Notes: generated from the sequence alone by a model not told the origin. Counted from the stretch's first letter, positions 27,682 through 36,582 are shown. The stretch is 64,000 bases of DNA from Exiguobacterium acetylicum DSM 20416 (GCF_000702605.1 NZ_JNIR01000001.1:2604001-2668000); one strand, 5' to 3'. Made by a program: numbers and translations.

Positions 27682-29304
27682 ATGATTACAGTACAAAACG
27701 TCGGTCTTCGCTTTGCAGACCGAAAATTATTCGAAGACGTCAACATCAAATTCACACCAGGTAACTGTTATGGTCTAATCGGCGCGAATGGTGCCGGTAA
27801 ATCGACATTCCTGAAAATTCTCGCTGGTGATATCGAAGCACAACAAGGCGATGTCATCATCACACCAGGCGAACGGTTAGGCGTTCTCCGTCAGAACCAT
27901 TACGAATACGAAGAATTCCAAGTCATCGAAACGGTTATGATGGGACACAAACGTCTCTACGAAGTCATGAAAGAAAAAGATGCGATCTATATGAAAGAAG
28001 ACTTCTCAGACGAGGACGGCATGCGTGCTGCTGAACTCGAAGGTGAATTCGCTGAAATGAACGGTTGGGAAGCGGAGTCGGAAGCAGCAATGCTTCTTCA
28101 AGGACTTGGCATTAAAGAAGACCTTCATTCGAAAACGATGGCTGAGCTGACAGGATCGGAAAAGGTCAAAGTCTTGCTTGCCCAAGCGTTGTTCGGTAAA
28201 CCAGACATTCTCTTACTCGATGAGCCGACGAACGGACTTGATTTGAAAGCCGTCAAATGGCTCGAGGAATTCCTAATCGGATTTGAGAATACGGTCATCG
28301 TCATTTCCCACGACCGTCACTTCTTGAACAACGTCTGTACGCACATGGCGGATCTAGATTACGGTAAGATTCAACTATATATCGGAAACTACGATTTCTG
28401 GTATGAATCAAGTCAGCTTGCTTCACGTATGGCAAGTGACCAAAACAAGAAAAAAGAAGAGAAGATCAAAGAACTTCAAGCCTTCATCGCGCGTTTCAGC
28501 TCAAACGCTTCGAAAGCGAAACAAGCGACGTCACGGAAGAAATTGCTTGATAAAATCACACTCGATGACATTCGTCCGTCGTCACGCCGTTATCCGTTCG
28601 TCGGTTTCACACCGGAACGTGAAATCGGAAATGATCTCTTGATGGTCGACGGTATCTCGAAGACGATCGATGGTGTCAAAGTCCTTGATAACGTTCGTTT
28701 CTCATTGAACAAAACGGATAAGGTCGCGTTCATCAGCCAGAGTGATATCGCAATCACAACACTGTTCAAAATCCTTATGGGTGAGATGGAACCGGACAGC
28801 GGTACGTTCAAATGGGGCGTTACGACTTCGCAGTCGTACTTGCCAAAAGACAACTCGGAATTCTTTGAAGGCTCGGATAAAACGATTCTCGATTGGCTCC
28901 GTCAGTATTCGCCGGCAGATGAGAGCGATACGTTCCTCCGTGGATTCCTCGGTCGGATGCTCTTCTCAGGAGAAGAAGTCATGAAGAAAGCTTCTGTCTT
29001 ATCTGGGGGCGAAAAAGTCCGTTGTATGCTTTCAAAAGCAATGCTCAGCGGTGCTAACGTCCTCGTACTCGACGATCCAACGAACCACTTGGATCTCGAA
29101 TCAATTACGGCACTCAACGATGGCTTGATCGCTTATAAAGGCGCAATGCTCTTCAGCTCGCATGACCATCAGTTCGTCGAAACAATCGCGAACCGGATCA
29201 TCGAGTTGACGCCAAACGGTATCGTCGATAAAGAAACGACATACGATGAGTACTTGAACAATGATACGATCCAACAGCAACTAACAGCGTTATACGCGCA
29301 ATGA
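27682..29304 (+). CDS. ykpA: ABC-F ATPase, YkpA/YbiT type
   Basis: A 540-residue soluble protein with two ABC cassettes and no membrane domain. The first has Walker A GANGAGKST (about 34-42), a relaxed signature LTGSEK and Walker B ILLLDEPT. The second has a degenerate Walker A (FISQSDIAITTLF) but a good LSGGEK signature and VLDDPT. The linker (about 250-300) is basic and helical. ABC-F proteins act on the ribosome, binding the E site to modulate translation. The loss of the second P-loop seems typical of this subgroup. A single-gene unit with its own terminator. Confidence 0.85.
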   Translation: MITVQNVGLRFADRKLFEDVNIKFTPGNCYGLIGANGAGKSTFLKILAGDIEAQQGDVIITPGERLGVLRQNHYEYEEFQVIETVMMGHKRLYEVMKEKDAIYMKEDFSDEDGMRAAELEGEFAEMNGWEAESEAAMLLQGLGIKEDLHSKTMAELTGSEKVKVLLAQALFGKPDILLLDEPTNGLDLKAVKWLEEFLIGFENTVIVISHDRHFLNNVCTHMADLDYGKIQLYIGNYDFWYESSQLASRMASDQNKKKEEKIKELQAFIARFSSNASKAKQATSRKKLLDKITLDDIRPSSRRYPFVGFTPEREIGNDLLMVDGISKTIDGVKVLDNVRFSLNKTDKVAFISQSDIAITTLFKILMGEMEPDSGTFKWGVTTSQSYLPKDNSEFFEGSDKTILDWLRQYSPADESDTFLRGFLGRMLFSGEEVMKKASVLSGGEKVRCMLSKAMLSGANVLVLDDPTNHLDLESITALNDGLIAYKGAMLFSSHDHQFVETIANRIIELTPNGIVDKETTYDEYLNNDTIQQQLTALYAQ

Positions 29305-29309
29305 TTTTA

Positions 29310-29345
29310 AAAGAGACCGGAACTGTCGTTTCGGTCTCTTTTTTT
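29310..29345 (+). terminator. Terminator of the ABC-F gene
   Basis: AAGAGACCGGAA pairs with TTTCGGTCTCTT (one G-T pair), followed by a T-run. Confidence 0.85.
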
Positions 29346-29370
29346 GAACACATTAAAGGAGGAATGCGAT

Positions 29371-29751
29371 ATGCGGCATCGCGTATGCGCGGCGTTGATT
29401 GAAGAGCAACAGATCCTAATGGTCGAGTTACACACGCCTTCCCGGACATTTTGGACGTTACCGGGCGGAGGTGTCGAGAGCAATGAAACAAAAGAAGAAG
29501 CTATCGTACGTGAAGTATTAGAAGAGACACATCTTCACGTCACGGTCGAACGACAACTCTACGAGATTTCGATCGATCAAGGAACGGAGACGTGTTTTCT
29601 CGTCCGACGTGTCACGAATAGTTCTGTACTTCAACTCGGGATTGATCCTGAACTACCACTTGATCAACAAGAATTACGAGCTGTTCGATTTCGACCACTG
29701 AATGAGATGCAAAATGATCCTCAGATTTCCCGTTTGCGCCTACTATCGTAA
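29371..29751 (+). CDS. Nudix hydrolase
   Basis: A 126-residue Nudix protein. The box starts at the second glycine of PGGGVESNETKEEAIVREVL and continues EETHL, giving G-x5-E-x7-REVLEET as in active enzymes. The start follows AAAGGAGGA. Its N-terminus (MRHRVCAALIEEQQILMVE) resembles MutT/8-oxo-dGTPase-like sanitising enzymes, but the substrate cannot be read from sequence. Confidence 0.8.
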   Translation: MRHRVCAALIEEQQILMVELHTPSRTFWTLPGGGVESNETKEEAIVREVLEETHLHVTVERQLYEISIDQGTETCFLVRRVTNSSVLQLGIDPELPLDQQELRAVRFRPLNEMQNDPQISRLRLLS

Positions 29752-29808
29752 CGATATAATCATTTGATGAAACGAAAGTTTAATCACAATACTTATATTT
29801 AAAATTAG

Positions 29809-29934
29809 CAGTCGGTAACTGATCTTTTAGTTGATCCAAAAGTACGTGAACAGTCGATGAAAGATGGAATCGGTATGCGTATTGGTCATCTATCCGGCTT
29901 AACGAGCGGTCAAAAATCATATACGAATCGATAA
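29809..29934 (+). pseudogene. Possible short gene remnant
   Basis: An open stretch without upstream ATG or ribosome binding site encodes TDLLVDPKVREQSMKDGIGM and then RIGHLSGLTSGQKSYTNR before TAA. The composition is protein-like. It may be the 3' end of a decayed gene, or chance. The rest of the 222-bp gap holds nothing recognisable apart from the terminator that follows. Confidence 0.2.
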
Positions 29935-29940
29935 GATGCT

Positions 29941-29974
29941 AAAACGGATTCCCAGGCACGGGAATCCGTTTTTT
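29941..29974. terminator. Bidirectional terminator
   Basis: AACGGATTCCC pairs with GGGAATCCGTT around AGGCAC, with A- and T-runs on either side. Confidence 0.85.
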
Positions 29975-30441
29975 CATGCGTTGTTCTTCTTTTGTTTCGC
30001 CGCTTCTTCTTCGACACGTTGCAACAGCCCATGAACGATTTTCTCATTCTCTCGCTCGCCTCCCAGCGACAACAGACTCTTTCCAACAAAATTGGCTCCT
30101 TCGTTCTTCCCTGTATAAATCAACAGACATCGATCAGGTCCGAGTGGTTTGAGTGTAAAGGTCATCTCGATCTTGAATATTTTAGCCAACGTAAATCCGA
30201 TCGTATTTTGTTTGAAGTCAGGTTCGTTCGTATAAGCCAAATCGGTCACGATATAGGTTTCAAGTCGGTTACCCTGCATGTACGTTTGACGATACGTCGA
30301 ACCGACCACACCCGGTTTTCGTTCGATTACCTCGTGCTGGACGACGTTCGGAATCAGACGTTGCAGCCGCGTGTGATCAAACAAGTGCCATGCTTCCTCA
30401 ATCGGGATGTCGAGCTGTCTTTCTTCTCTCCACGTAATCAT
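29974..30441 (-). CDS. SRPBCC (START-like) ligand-binding protein
   Basis: A 155-residue protein from an ATG behind AAAAGGGGGCG; an ATG 36 bp upstream lacks a binding site. WREERQLDIPIEEAWHLFDH and VIERKPGVVGSTYRQTYMQG, with the C-terminal helix, fit the Bet v 1/polyketide cyclase-like SRPBCC fold with a deep hydrophobic pocket. Ligand and role unknown. Confidence 0.7.
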   Translation of the reverse strand: MITWREERQLDIPIEEAWHLFDHTRLQRLIPNVVQHEVIERKPGVVGSTYRQTYMQGNRLETYIVTDLAYTNEPDFKQNTIGFTLAKIFKIEMTFTLKPLGPDRCLLIYTGKNEGANFVGKSLLSLGGERENEKIVHGLLQRVEEEAAKQKKNNA

Positions 30442-30517
30442 AGATCCGCCCCCTTTTCTATAGAAATACCCTGTCATCCGGTCTTGTAACGTCCGGTGAC
30501 AGGGCGGGAGCAGATTC

Positions 30518-31465
30518 TTATTTTACTGTGCTTGTTTCAAGGGCTGCACCGAGGAACTTGGCCAGTTCGAGCATACCGTAGCGTCCTGCAGCTGCCTCAG
30601 CATCCGAATTATAGTTCGTATTCGTATTGACGTCATACGTATAGATCGTACCTGACGCATCCTTGATGAACTCGATGCCTGCGACCGCAATCTGGTTCGC
30701 TTGGAGGAAGGCTTCATACTTTTGGATGATCGGATCATCGAAGCCTTCAACAATTTGGAACTTCATCGGCGTTTGCGGTGCTTCTTCACCAACTGGGCAA
30801 AACAGGTCGTCAATCACACACGCATCCGCTGGGCAAAGTTCGAATCCTTCCGACGTATCGACTTGGACCGCGTAGACGAATTTTCCACCCACGAACTCAC
30901 AGCGCGTGATATACGGTTCTGGTGCTTGGATGTACTCTTGAATCAACGTGATGCCATCGACTGGTTCGTCAAATGTCGGACCATCGAGGTAGGCTTCAAG
31001 TGCTTCAATTGAGTGGAATAACTGGACGCCGAGACCTTTCCCGGCACGGTTGTGTTTCGTGATGAATGACGAAACGCCGATCTCTTTTGCCGCTTGCACG
31101 ATTTGATCACGTCCGACTGCAGCCGTCGTCTTTGGTACACGGATGCCTGCTTTACGTAGTGCTGTATACTGATTGACTTTGCTGACTTCAAGGCGGAGCG
31201 CACGCGTTCCGTTGAAGACGGTCCGGTCGTGTTCTTCTAACCAAGCAAGGACCCCTTCCGTCAACTCCGGCGCGTAACGGTGCCCGCGTGTATGCGAAGA
31301 GGCACTCATCCGGCTGTAAAAGACGCCTTCTGGCGGTAGTTCATCGAGTGGAACGATTCCTTCATTTAGATGCCACTCTTCATACGGTAACTCAAGTTCT
31401 TCGAGACGTTTGATGAGATGGTCCGTCCATTCTTGGTTTTCGTGGAGAATATGAATTTTTGTCAT
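30518..31465 (-). CDS. ATP-grasp ligase (RimK-like)
   Basis: A 315-residue ATP-grasp enzyme. The N-terminal pre-ATP-grasp domain (about 1-100) is followed by ITKHNRAGKGLGVQLF (ATP-binding loop, about 152-167), a Mg-binding acidic region and the final YDVNTNTNYNSDAE motif, whose D and N residues bind metal. The family couples a carboxylate with an amine or thiol via an acyl phosphate. The ATG overlaps the stop of the SfnG-like gene by four bases, so the ligase is under the same SAM riboswitch. Substrates are unknown; a sulfur-related acid or glutamate is inferred from context only. Confidence 0.75.
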   Translation of the reverse strand: MTKIHILHENQEWTDHLIKRLEELELPYEEWHLNEGIVPLDELPPEGVFYSRMSASSHTRGHRYAPELTEGVLAWLEEHDRTVFNGTRALRLEVSKVNQYTALRKAGIRVPKTTAAVGRDQIVQAAKEIGVSSFITKHNRAGKGLGVQLFHSIEALEAYLDGPTFDEPVDGITLIQEYIQAPEPYITRCEFVGGKFVYAVQVDTSEGFELCPADACVIDDLFCPVGEEAPQTPMKFQIVEGFDDPIIQKYEAFLQANQIAVAGIEFIKDASGTIYTYDVNTNTNYNSDAEAAAGRYGMLELAKFLGAALETSTVK

Positions 31466-32520
31466 GATTGTTGACCTACCTTTCGTTTCGCTTCGACCAG
31501 TGGCATTACGTCACGAGCAAAGCGTTCCATTTCTTCGAGTTGTGGTGAGAATTGTAACAAGAGTAACGTGACACCGACGGCTTCGAACGCTAGAATGCGT
31601 TCCGCAATTTGTTCTGGTGTTCCGATCAAGTTCGGTCTTAGACCACGGTTCGAGACGGAATAATCGTTTCGCTCGACCTGTTGCTCCAGTTGCGATTTAC
31701 TGATGAAATCCTGATAACCGGCATAACCGGCGCTGTCTTCCTTGACGTCCGTAATGCGTTGCCACTCAAGAAGCGCTTCTTCTTCCGTATCCCGACAAAT
31801 GATGTAGGCAGCAAGACCGAAACTCTCGAGCGGTGCGTGTCCCGTCGATTCCCGGCGTACTTTCATATCGTTGATTTTATGGGCTACTTCTTCGACCGTG
31901 CCCCCGTGCATGACATAAGCGTCACAGTGTTCGACGATTGTCCGCTTTCCAGCTTCACTCTCTCCACCAGCGTAGAGCTTGATGCCTGGACGCTGGACGG
32001 GCTTCGGATGAAGTTCCGCCTGCTCGATCGTGTAGTGATTACCGGAGAAGCTATACGGTGACGCATCTGCCCATAATCCTTTCATGACCGTGACGAATTC
32101 TTCCGTCCGAGCATAGCGTTCATCGTGTGCTGTGAAGATACCGTTGTATTGTTTGGCTTCCTCTGCCCACCACGCCGAAACGACGTTGAGCGTAAAGCGT
32201 CCACCACTCAACTGATCGATGTTTGCCGCCATCTTCGCCGTCGTCGCTGGATTATGGAACCCAGGACGAACCGCTGTCATGATTTCTAAGCGTTCTGTCG
32301 TTGCAGCAATCGCAGCTGCCGTCGTCCATGCCTCAAGACTCGGTTCCTTGATGCCTTTGATGTCGTTCAAGTTCAATTCCGCGATCAACGTCGTCGAGAA
32401 GCCGATCCGTTCTGCTGTTTGTGCGACTTGTTTTGCATAATCGAATGTCGGTGGCATCTGTTCATCCTCGACGTTACGTAACCATCCCCCAAAAATCGGT
32501 AACCAAAAACCATACTCCAC
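31462..32520 (-). CDS. SfnG-like FMNH2-dependent monooxygenase (LLM family)
   Basis: A 352-residue bacterial luciferase-like monooxygenase. EYGFWLPIFGGWLRNVEDE, FHNPATTAKMAANIDQLSGG, RFTLNVVSAWW and HPKPVQRPGIKLYAGGESE resemble SfnG dimethylsulfone monooxygenase and SsuD-type enzymes, which cleave C-S bonds with FMNH2 and oxygen. The start is a GTG at 32518-32520 after AAGGGGGACG, immediately downstream of the riboswitch terminator. The open frame extends upstream through the riboswitch itself, so the longer reading is not a protein. It is co-transcribed with the ATP-grasp gene. Regulation by SAM supports sulfur scavenging. Confidence 0.85.
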   Translation of the reverse strand: MEYGFWLPIFGGWLRNVEDEQMPPTFDYAKQVAQTAERIGFSTTLIAELNLNDIKGIKEPSLEAWTTAAAIAATTERLEIMTAVRPGFHNPATTAKMAANIDQLSGGRFTLNVVSAWWAEEAKQYNGIFTAHDERYARTEEFVTVMKGLWADASPYSFSGNHYTIEQAELHPKPVQRPGIKLYAGGESEAGKRTIVEHCDAYVMHGGTVEEVAHKINDMKVRRESTGHAPLESFGLAAYIICRDTEEEALLEWQRITDVKEDSAGYAGYQDFISKSQLEQQVERNDYSVSNRGLRPNLIGTPEQIAERILAFEAVGVTLLLLQFSPQLEEMERFARDVMPLVEAKRKVGQQS

Positions 32521-32540
32521 TCCATCGTCCCCCTTATCAT

Positions 32541-32696
32541 AAAAAAACGCTCTTTTCGAAGTTCGAAAAGAGCGACGGTATCTTGTCCTGTCCGCTCTTA
32601 TCTTCAGAAGGTATCCCTTCCTGGAAGTAGCACCTTCCGCCACAGCGGGGTTGCTGAAGTGTCTTCGGGCCAGTCCCTCGACTTCTCTAGATAAGA
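32541..32696 (-). promoter_or_regulatory. SAM-I (S-box) riboswitch of the SfnG-like operon
   Basis: On the minus strand the aptamer runs from TCTTATC (32690-32696) to its P1 partner GATAAGA (32596-32602). It contains the conserved GAGGGACTGGCCC, the GAAGACACTTCAGCAACC core and a P3 hairpin. The expression platform is a CGCTCTTTTCGAA stem (32548-32574) followed by seven T. SAM binding would favour the terminator and shut the operon off when sulfur is plentiful. Confidence 0.92.
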
Positions 32697-32777
32697 TGTG
32701 TTGCATTCATCGTACAAAATTCACTGAACTAAAGCAACCATTAAACCGTCTTTTCCAATCGGAATTATTTCGAGCAT

Positions 32778-32804
32778 AAAAAAATCCCGACGTAGTGTCG
32801 GGAT
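32778..32804 (-). terminator. Terminator of the DUF975 gene
   Basis: On the minus strand ATCCCGAC pairs with GTCGGGAT, followed by TTTTTTT. Confidence 0.85.
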
Positions 32805-32810
32805 CCGGTA

Positions 32811-33449
32811 TTAATATGGTGCGACGAAATCTGATGTCTGCTCTGGTGCTTGTTCACCACGAACACGATCATAGAACTTGGCTAGTGTGACGCTGAAGTA
32901 TGGTCCGACCCACAGGATAGCAAGACCAAGAGTAACGATCACGAGTAATGCCCAACCAATGAATGATAGGAAGAGTAAGAATGCTTCCATCTTATGACCG
33001 TCCATGAGTTGACGCGAGCGTGTGATTGCCTCGAGGATACCAATCGATGGTTCATCCCGAAGGATGTAGAACGTCAACAAGTAAGAGAACGATTTGATGA
33101 TCCCTGGAATGATCAAGAGCAACGTCCAAAGTGCAATGAAAATGAATTGAACGATTGCGAGCCCGACCACTTTCAGGAACATCCCGTATGGCTCAAATAG
33201 ACCTGTCACTTTCGCTTCTTCTCCACGAGCAATCGACATGGCAATCCATGTCCAACCGACTCCTAATGGAATCAGTAAAATCGATATTAACATTACGACG
33301 AGATCCATGCTATTTGACGGCTCATCGATATCCGATCCAAATAAGTTAGGAACACCCTGAATGATACTAAACAGCAGGAATGCTAGGACTGCAAATCCCC
33401 AACGACCGCTGAGCGACTCCTTCGCTGCTTTTTTTAATTGAGATGACAT
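32811..33449 (-). CDS. DUF975 family membrane protein
   Basis: A 212-residue polytopic protein with about five or six membrane segments, starting MSSQLKKAAKESLSGRWGFA. IIPGIIKSFSYLLTFYILRD and the RSRQLMDGHKMEAFLL stretch are typical of DUF975, widespread in Bacillota and of unknown function. The ATG follows AAGGAGG; an upstream ATG lies before that site. Single-gene unit. Confidence 0.75.
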   Translation of the reverse strand: MSSQLKKAAKESLSGRWGFAVLAFLLFSIIQGVPNLFGSDIDEPSNSMDLVVMLISILLIPLGVGWTWIAMSIARGEEAKVTGLFEPYGMFLKVVGLAIVQFIFIALWTLLLIIPGIIKSFSYLLTFYILRDEPSIGILEAITRSRQLMDGHKMEAFLLFLSFIGWALLVIVTLGLAILWVGPYFSVTLAKFYDRVRGEQAPEQTSDFVAPY

Positions 33450-33512
33450 GAGTAAGGTCCTCCTTGAAAAATAAGTTCTCACCTTACTTTACGGTCGAAT
33501 TCTTCTAATGTT

Positions 33513-34778
33513 TCACTCTTTTTTCAATAATTTCCCGTCTCGTTGCTGGTTGAGCCAAGCACGCTCAAGTTGTCGTTCACACGCTGTATATAGCGATCGT
33601 CGACCGTCGAGGCGTTCCATCGCGAACGGAATACCATGTTTTTTCGCCTGTGCAATGACATGTGCACTCGCCGCATGAGAGACACGGCTCGTCACGACGA
33701 CGATGGCATCCGTCTTTTTGGAGAGACAAGCAATCTTTTTCGCAGACTGTGCGTCTCCTGCGAGATGAATCAATTCGATTCCTGTTGGCGCAAAGAACTC
33801 ACGATAAACAGCCGTTTGTTGTTCGTTTCCAACGATGACGAGGCGCATACCTGTGAAGCGCGTGAAATCAAGCGGTGTCTTATCGACGAAATCCATCAAT
33901 TGTCCAGGTACAGCTGTCGTCACGATTGGTTCGATCTTTCGCTCTTTTTGAACACGAATGCGCCGCTGCACTTTTTTAGCCTTCGGAACCGTTTGTCGTT
34001 TCATTTTTCGTGCATACCGATTTGACTTTTTCGTTGTCACAGGCGTCTTCACTACCGGTTGCTTGACCTCAGATGGACGGTTTGATGATGTGTTGACGAT
34101 CGGCTCTTCATACGTGAACGGATGTTTCCAAGCAATCGTTAGTGTATCTTTCCGTCCGCGCCACATGGCGAGATCGACGAGTTGTCCTGCTTCTAGTCGG
34201 AAATAGCGCATGTCTTCTACTGGTACGACATAATAAAACGGTCTGTCCGACTCATCTTGCAGTGGACCATTCACCGTTTCCTCAATGATTCCATGTGCCT
34301 TGACGATGGCTTGTTCAAACACGACACGTTCCGGATTTTCTCTCATTCGCTCCGTCGAGACGACGGCTTCAACACGGCACATCGTTTTTTGATCATCCTG
34401 ATGATCGACACGGACCCGAACTTCCATGCCGTGCTCGAGATTCCAATCGCGGACGTCTCGTTCTGAAATATGACTGCCGGACCACTCTAGTAAAGTACCG
34501 CCTTTTAATCCCCGCTGAAACGTATAGGCATAACGTTGCTTGCGTACTGGCTCGATCGGTACTTGTGGTGGCATTACGACGGTCTGCTTCTCTCGTTTCA
34601 CTTCGTCGATGACTAGTGTTTCTTGAACATCGCGCGGTGCATAATACGCTGACATCTTGACCCATTCATCGATTCCGTTCACTTCGTCGAGCCAGAGTTG
34701 CCAATCTTCATACCGCTCCACGACTGCTAATTTCATCTGTACCAATTCAGTTGCTCGTTCCAACACCTGTTGCATCAT
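33513..34778 (-). CDS. DUF2325 domain protein
   Basis: A 421-residue cytoplasmic protein. The N-terminal 240 residues contain beta-rich sequence without a recognised domain, followed by a basic Lys/Arg-rich linker (about 255-300). The C-terminal DUF2325 domain (about 315-421) shows MRLVIVGNEQQTAVYREFF and TDAIVVVTSRVSHAASAHVI. DUF2325 is of unknown function and is usually a small stand-alone domain, so the large N-terminal part is unusual. The ATG pair at the start follows AAAGGAAG. No obvious operon partner. Confidence 0.6.
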   Translation of the reverse strand: MMQQVLERATELVQMKLAVVERYEDWQLWLDEVNGIDEWVKMSAYYAPRDVQETLVIDEVKREKQTVVMPPQVPIEPVRKQRYAYTFQRGLKGGTLLEWSGSHISERDVRDWNLEHGMEVRVRVDHQDDQKTMCRVEAVVSTERMRENPERVVFEQAIVKAHGIIEETVNGPLQDESDRPFYYVVPVEDMRYFRLEAGQLVDLAMWRGRKDTLTIAWKHPFTYEEPIVNTSSNRPSEVKQPVVKTPVTTKKSNRYARKMKRQTVPKAKKVQRRIRVQKERKIEPIVTTAVPGQLMDFVDKTPLDFTRFTGMRLVIVGNEQQTAVYREFFAPTGIELIHLAGDAQSAKKIACLSKKTDAIVVVTSRVSHAASAHVIAQAKKHGIPFAMERLDGRRSLYTACERQLERAWLNQQRDGKLLKKE

Positions 34779-34865
34779 CCGTAACCACTTCCTTTGCGTT
34801 TTTTTCACTATAGCAACGAAAAAACGTGGAAGTAGTTCAAAAAAATAACCGGGTTGTTTTTTTAT

Positions 34866-35651
34866 TTAGGTACGTTGCTGAATTTCCACAGCCGGATCCT
34901 GACGCTTATATTTTGCAACGATGACAATTAAAACCGTGATGATCACAAGCAGGAACCAAGAAGACAATTTTCCAAGATCAACGACTGCCCAGCCTCCTTC
35001 TTGATGCGGATAGACCCAGCCTTTAAAGAACGTCACGATATTCTCTGCAATCCAAATGAAAAAGGCGATCAGTAAAAAGGACAGGACGAGCGGCATCCGG
35101 TAGATCGTCTGCTCGATCGTAAAATGAACCCAAGACTTATAGAAGACAAGGACGACGAGGACCATCAATAGCCAGCGTGCATCGAAGATCCAGTGGTGGG
35201 TGAAGAAGTTGAGATAGACGAGACTGCCGACGCTAATCGCAAGCCACGGGGGAGGAAATGCTATGAATCGTAATTGAAATCGCCGAAACGCCTGGCAGAC
35301 ATAGCTCGCGACGCTTGCATACATGAATCCTGCATATAAGGGAACACCAGCCACTTTCGTCAAAGCGTCTTCCGGATAACTCCAAGACCCGACGTTCACC
35401 TTGAACAGTTCAAGTGCTAGACCGATGACGTGAAACAATAAGATCAGTTTGAATTCTTCCATCGTTTCATAACGCGTGACGAGTAAGACGATTTGGACGA
35501 GAATACACCAGAGCAACAGGAGATCGTATCGAGCAACCGGTTCAGTAGGAAGATAACGTGAAAGAGCAAGCGCTGCGAAAATCATCACGGGAAAGACGCA
35601 ACAGACGGCTTCTATATATGTAAAACGAATCAGGTGCCGGATCGCTTTCAT
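34866..35651 (-). CDS. DUF817 (YoaT-like) membrane protein
   Basis: A 261-residue protein with about eight membrane segments. FHVIGLALELFKVNVGSWSY and PLYAGFMYASVASYVCQAFR match DUF817, of which B. subtilis YoaT is a member. Function unknown. The start follows AAGGAGGG. It is divergent from a YczE-type membrane protein gene; the shared 151-bp region holds both promoters. Confidence 0.8.
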   Translation of the reverse strand: MKAIRHLIRFTYIEAVCCVFPVMIFAALALSRYLPTEPVARYDLLLLWCILVQIVLLVTRYETMEEFKLILLFHVIGLALELFKVNVGSWSYPEDALTKVAGVPLYAGFMYASVASYVCQAFRRFQLRFIAFPPPWLAISVGSLVYLNFFTHHWIFDARWLLMVLVVLVFYKSWVHFTIEQTIYRMPLVLSFLLIAFFIWIAENIVTFFKGWVYPHQEGGWAVVDLGKLSSWFLLVIITVLIVIVAKYKRQDPAVEIQQRT

Positions 35652-35802
35652 TCTATCCCTCCTTTTTCTTCAGTATACGTTTCTCTTTTGACCTTCCCCT
35701 CCTTCTTAAGATGGAAAAAACGGAAAATTTCGTCTTTCTTCTTCCACTTTCCTCATGATACAGTTAACGAATCAATTATTTTTAAGAAATGAGGTGCCAG
35801 AC

Positions 35803-36468
35803 ATGACGCGTCATCGCGCTTCCTGGTTGTTACGCGCTACGTTAAAGTGGGGACTCTTCCTACTCGGTTTATTTTTACTCGCTCTTGGCTCATCGATGAT
35901 GATCACGGCTGAACTCGGTGTCTCGACGTGGGACGTGTTGCATCTCGGTCTTCAAAAGAAGACACCACTATCCGTCGGAACGATCATCTTGCTTGTTGGT
36001 CTCTTACTCGTGTTCGTTAAATACGCGTTAGACCGTGTCACACCGCAAATCGGAACGCTCGTCAACGCGATTTTCGTCGGTGTCTTCATGAATCTTGTTC
36101 TTGGTTCTCATCTCTTACCGTCTTTTGAATCGATCTGGTTGAATACACTCTGGCTGATTTTCGGCATCTTTATCATTGGAATGGGCGCTGGTCTGTATGT
36201 CGCTGTCGGATACGGGGCCGGTCCACGCGATGGGTTGACATTGACACTTGCAGAGCGCTTTGGAACGTCGATTCGTCTGATGCGGACGATCATGGAAGTT
36301 ACGGCATGCGGCATTGGCTGGTTGCTTGGGGGACCTGTTTTCTTCGGTACGGTCCTCTCGATTTTCTTAATCGGACCGTTCCTGCAATTTTGGTTGTTCT
36401 ATTTCCGCCGGATCATTGCAGCGATTGATGCAAAAGGACTTTCAGCGTCTGAACGCCAAATTAGTTAA
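35803..36468 (+). CDS. YczE/YitT-type membrane protein
   Basis: A 221-residue protein with five predicted membrane segments. GSSMMITAELGVSTWDVLHL and GYGAGPRDGLTLTLAER are the hallmark repeats of the YczE/YyaS/YitT group, whose role is mostly unknown (YczE affects antibiotic production in B. subtilis). The ATG was set after GAGGTG; an upstream in-frame ATG has no binding site. Followed by a terminator. Confidence 0.8.
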   Translation: MTRHRASWLLRATLKWGLFLLGLFLLALGSSMMITAELGVSTWDVLHLGLQKKTPLSVGTIILLVGLLLVFVKYALDRVTPQIGTLVNAIFVGVFMNLVLGSHLLPSFESIWLNTLWLIFGIFIIGMGAGLYVAVGYGAGPRDGLTLTLAERFGTSIRLMRTIMEVTACGIGWLLGGPVFFGTVLSIFLIGPFLQFWLFYFRRIIAAIDAKGLSASERQIS

Positions 36469-36480
36469 GTCGCCTGACTC

Positions 36481-36512
36481 GATATCATTCTGCGTGAATG
36501 ATATCTTTTTTT
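36481..36512 (+). terminator. Intrinsic terminator
   Basis: GATATCATTC pairs with GAATGATATC around TGCGT, followed by seven T. Confidence 0.85.
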
Positions 36513-36567
36513 ATGTCAGAAGCAGATAAGTTGCGTCACCAAAATAAACACGTTATATTCGTTTACA

Positions 36568-36582
36568 TATCAATCTTTGATA
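36568..36582. promoter_or_regulatory. Candidate MarR operator
   Basis: TATCAA-TCT-TTGATA is a perfect inverted repeat about 40 bp before the MarR gene of the nitroreductase operon. Position and size fit an autoregulatory MarR site. Confidence 0.4.

Noticed and set aside
32521-32706. N-terminal extension of the SfnG-like protein
   Set aside because: It is the S-box riboswitch; the translated sequence is basic and unlike the family.
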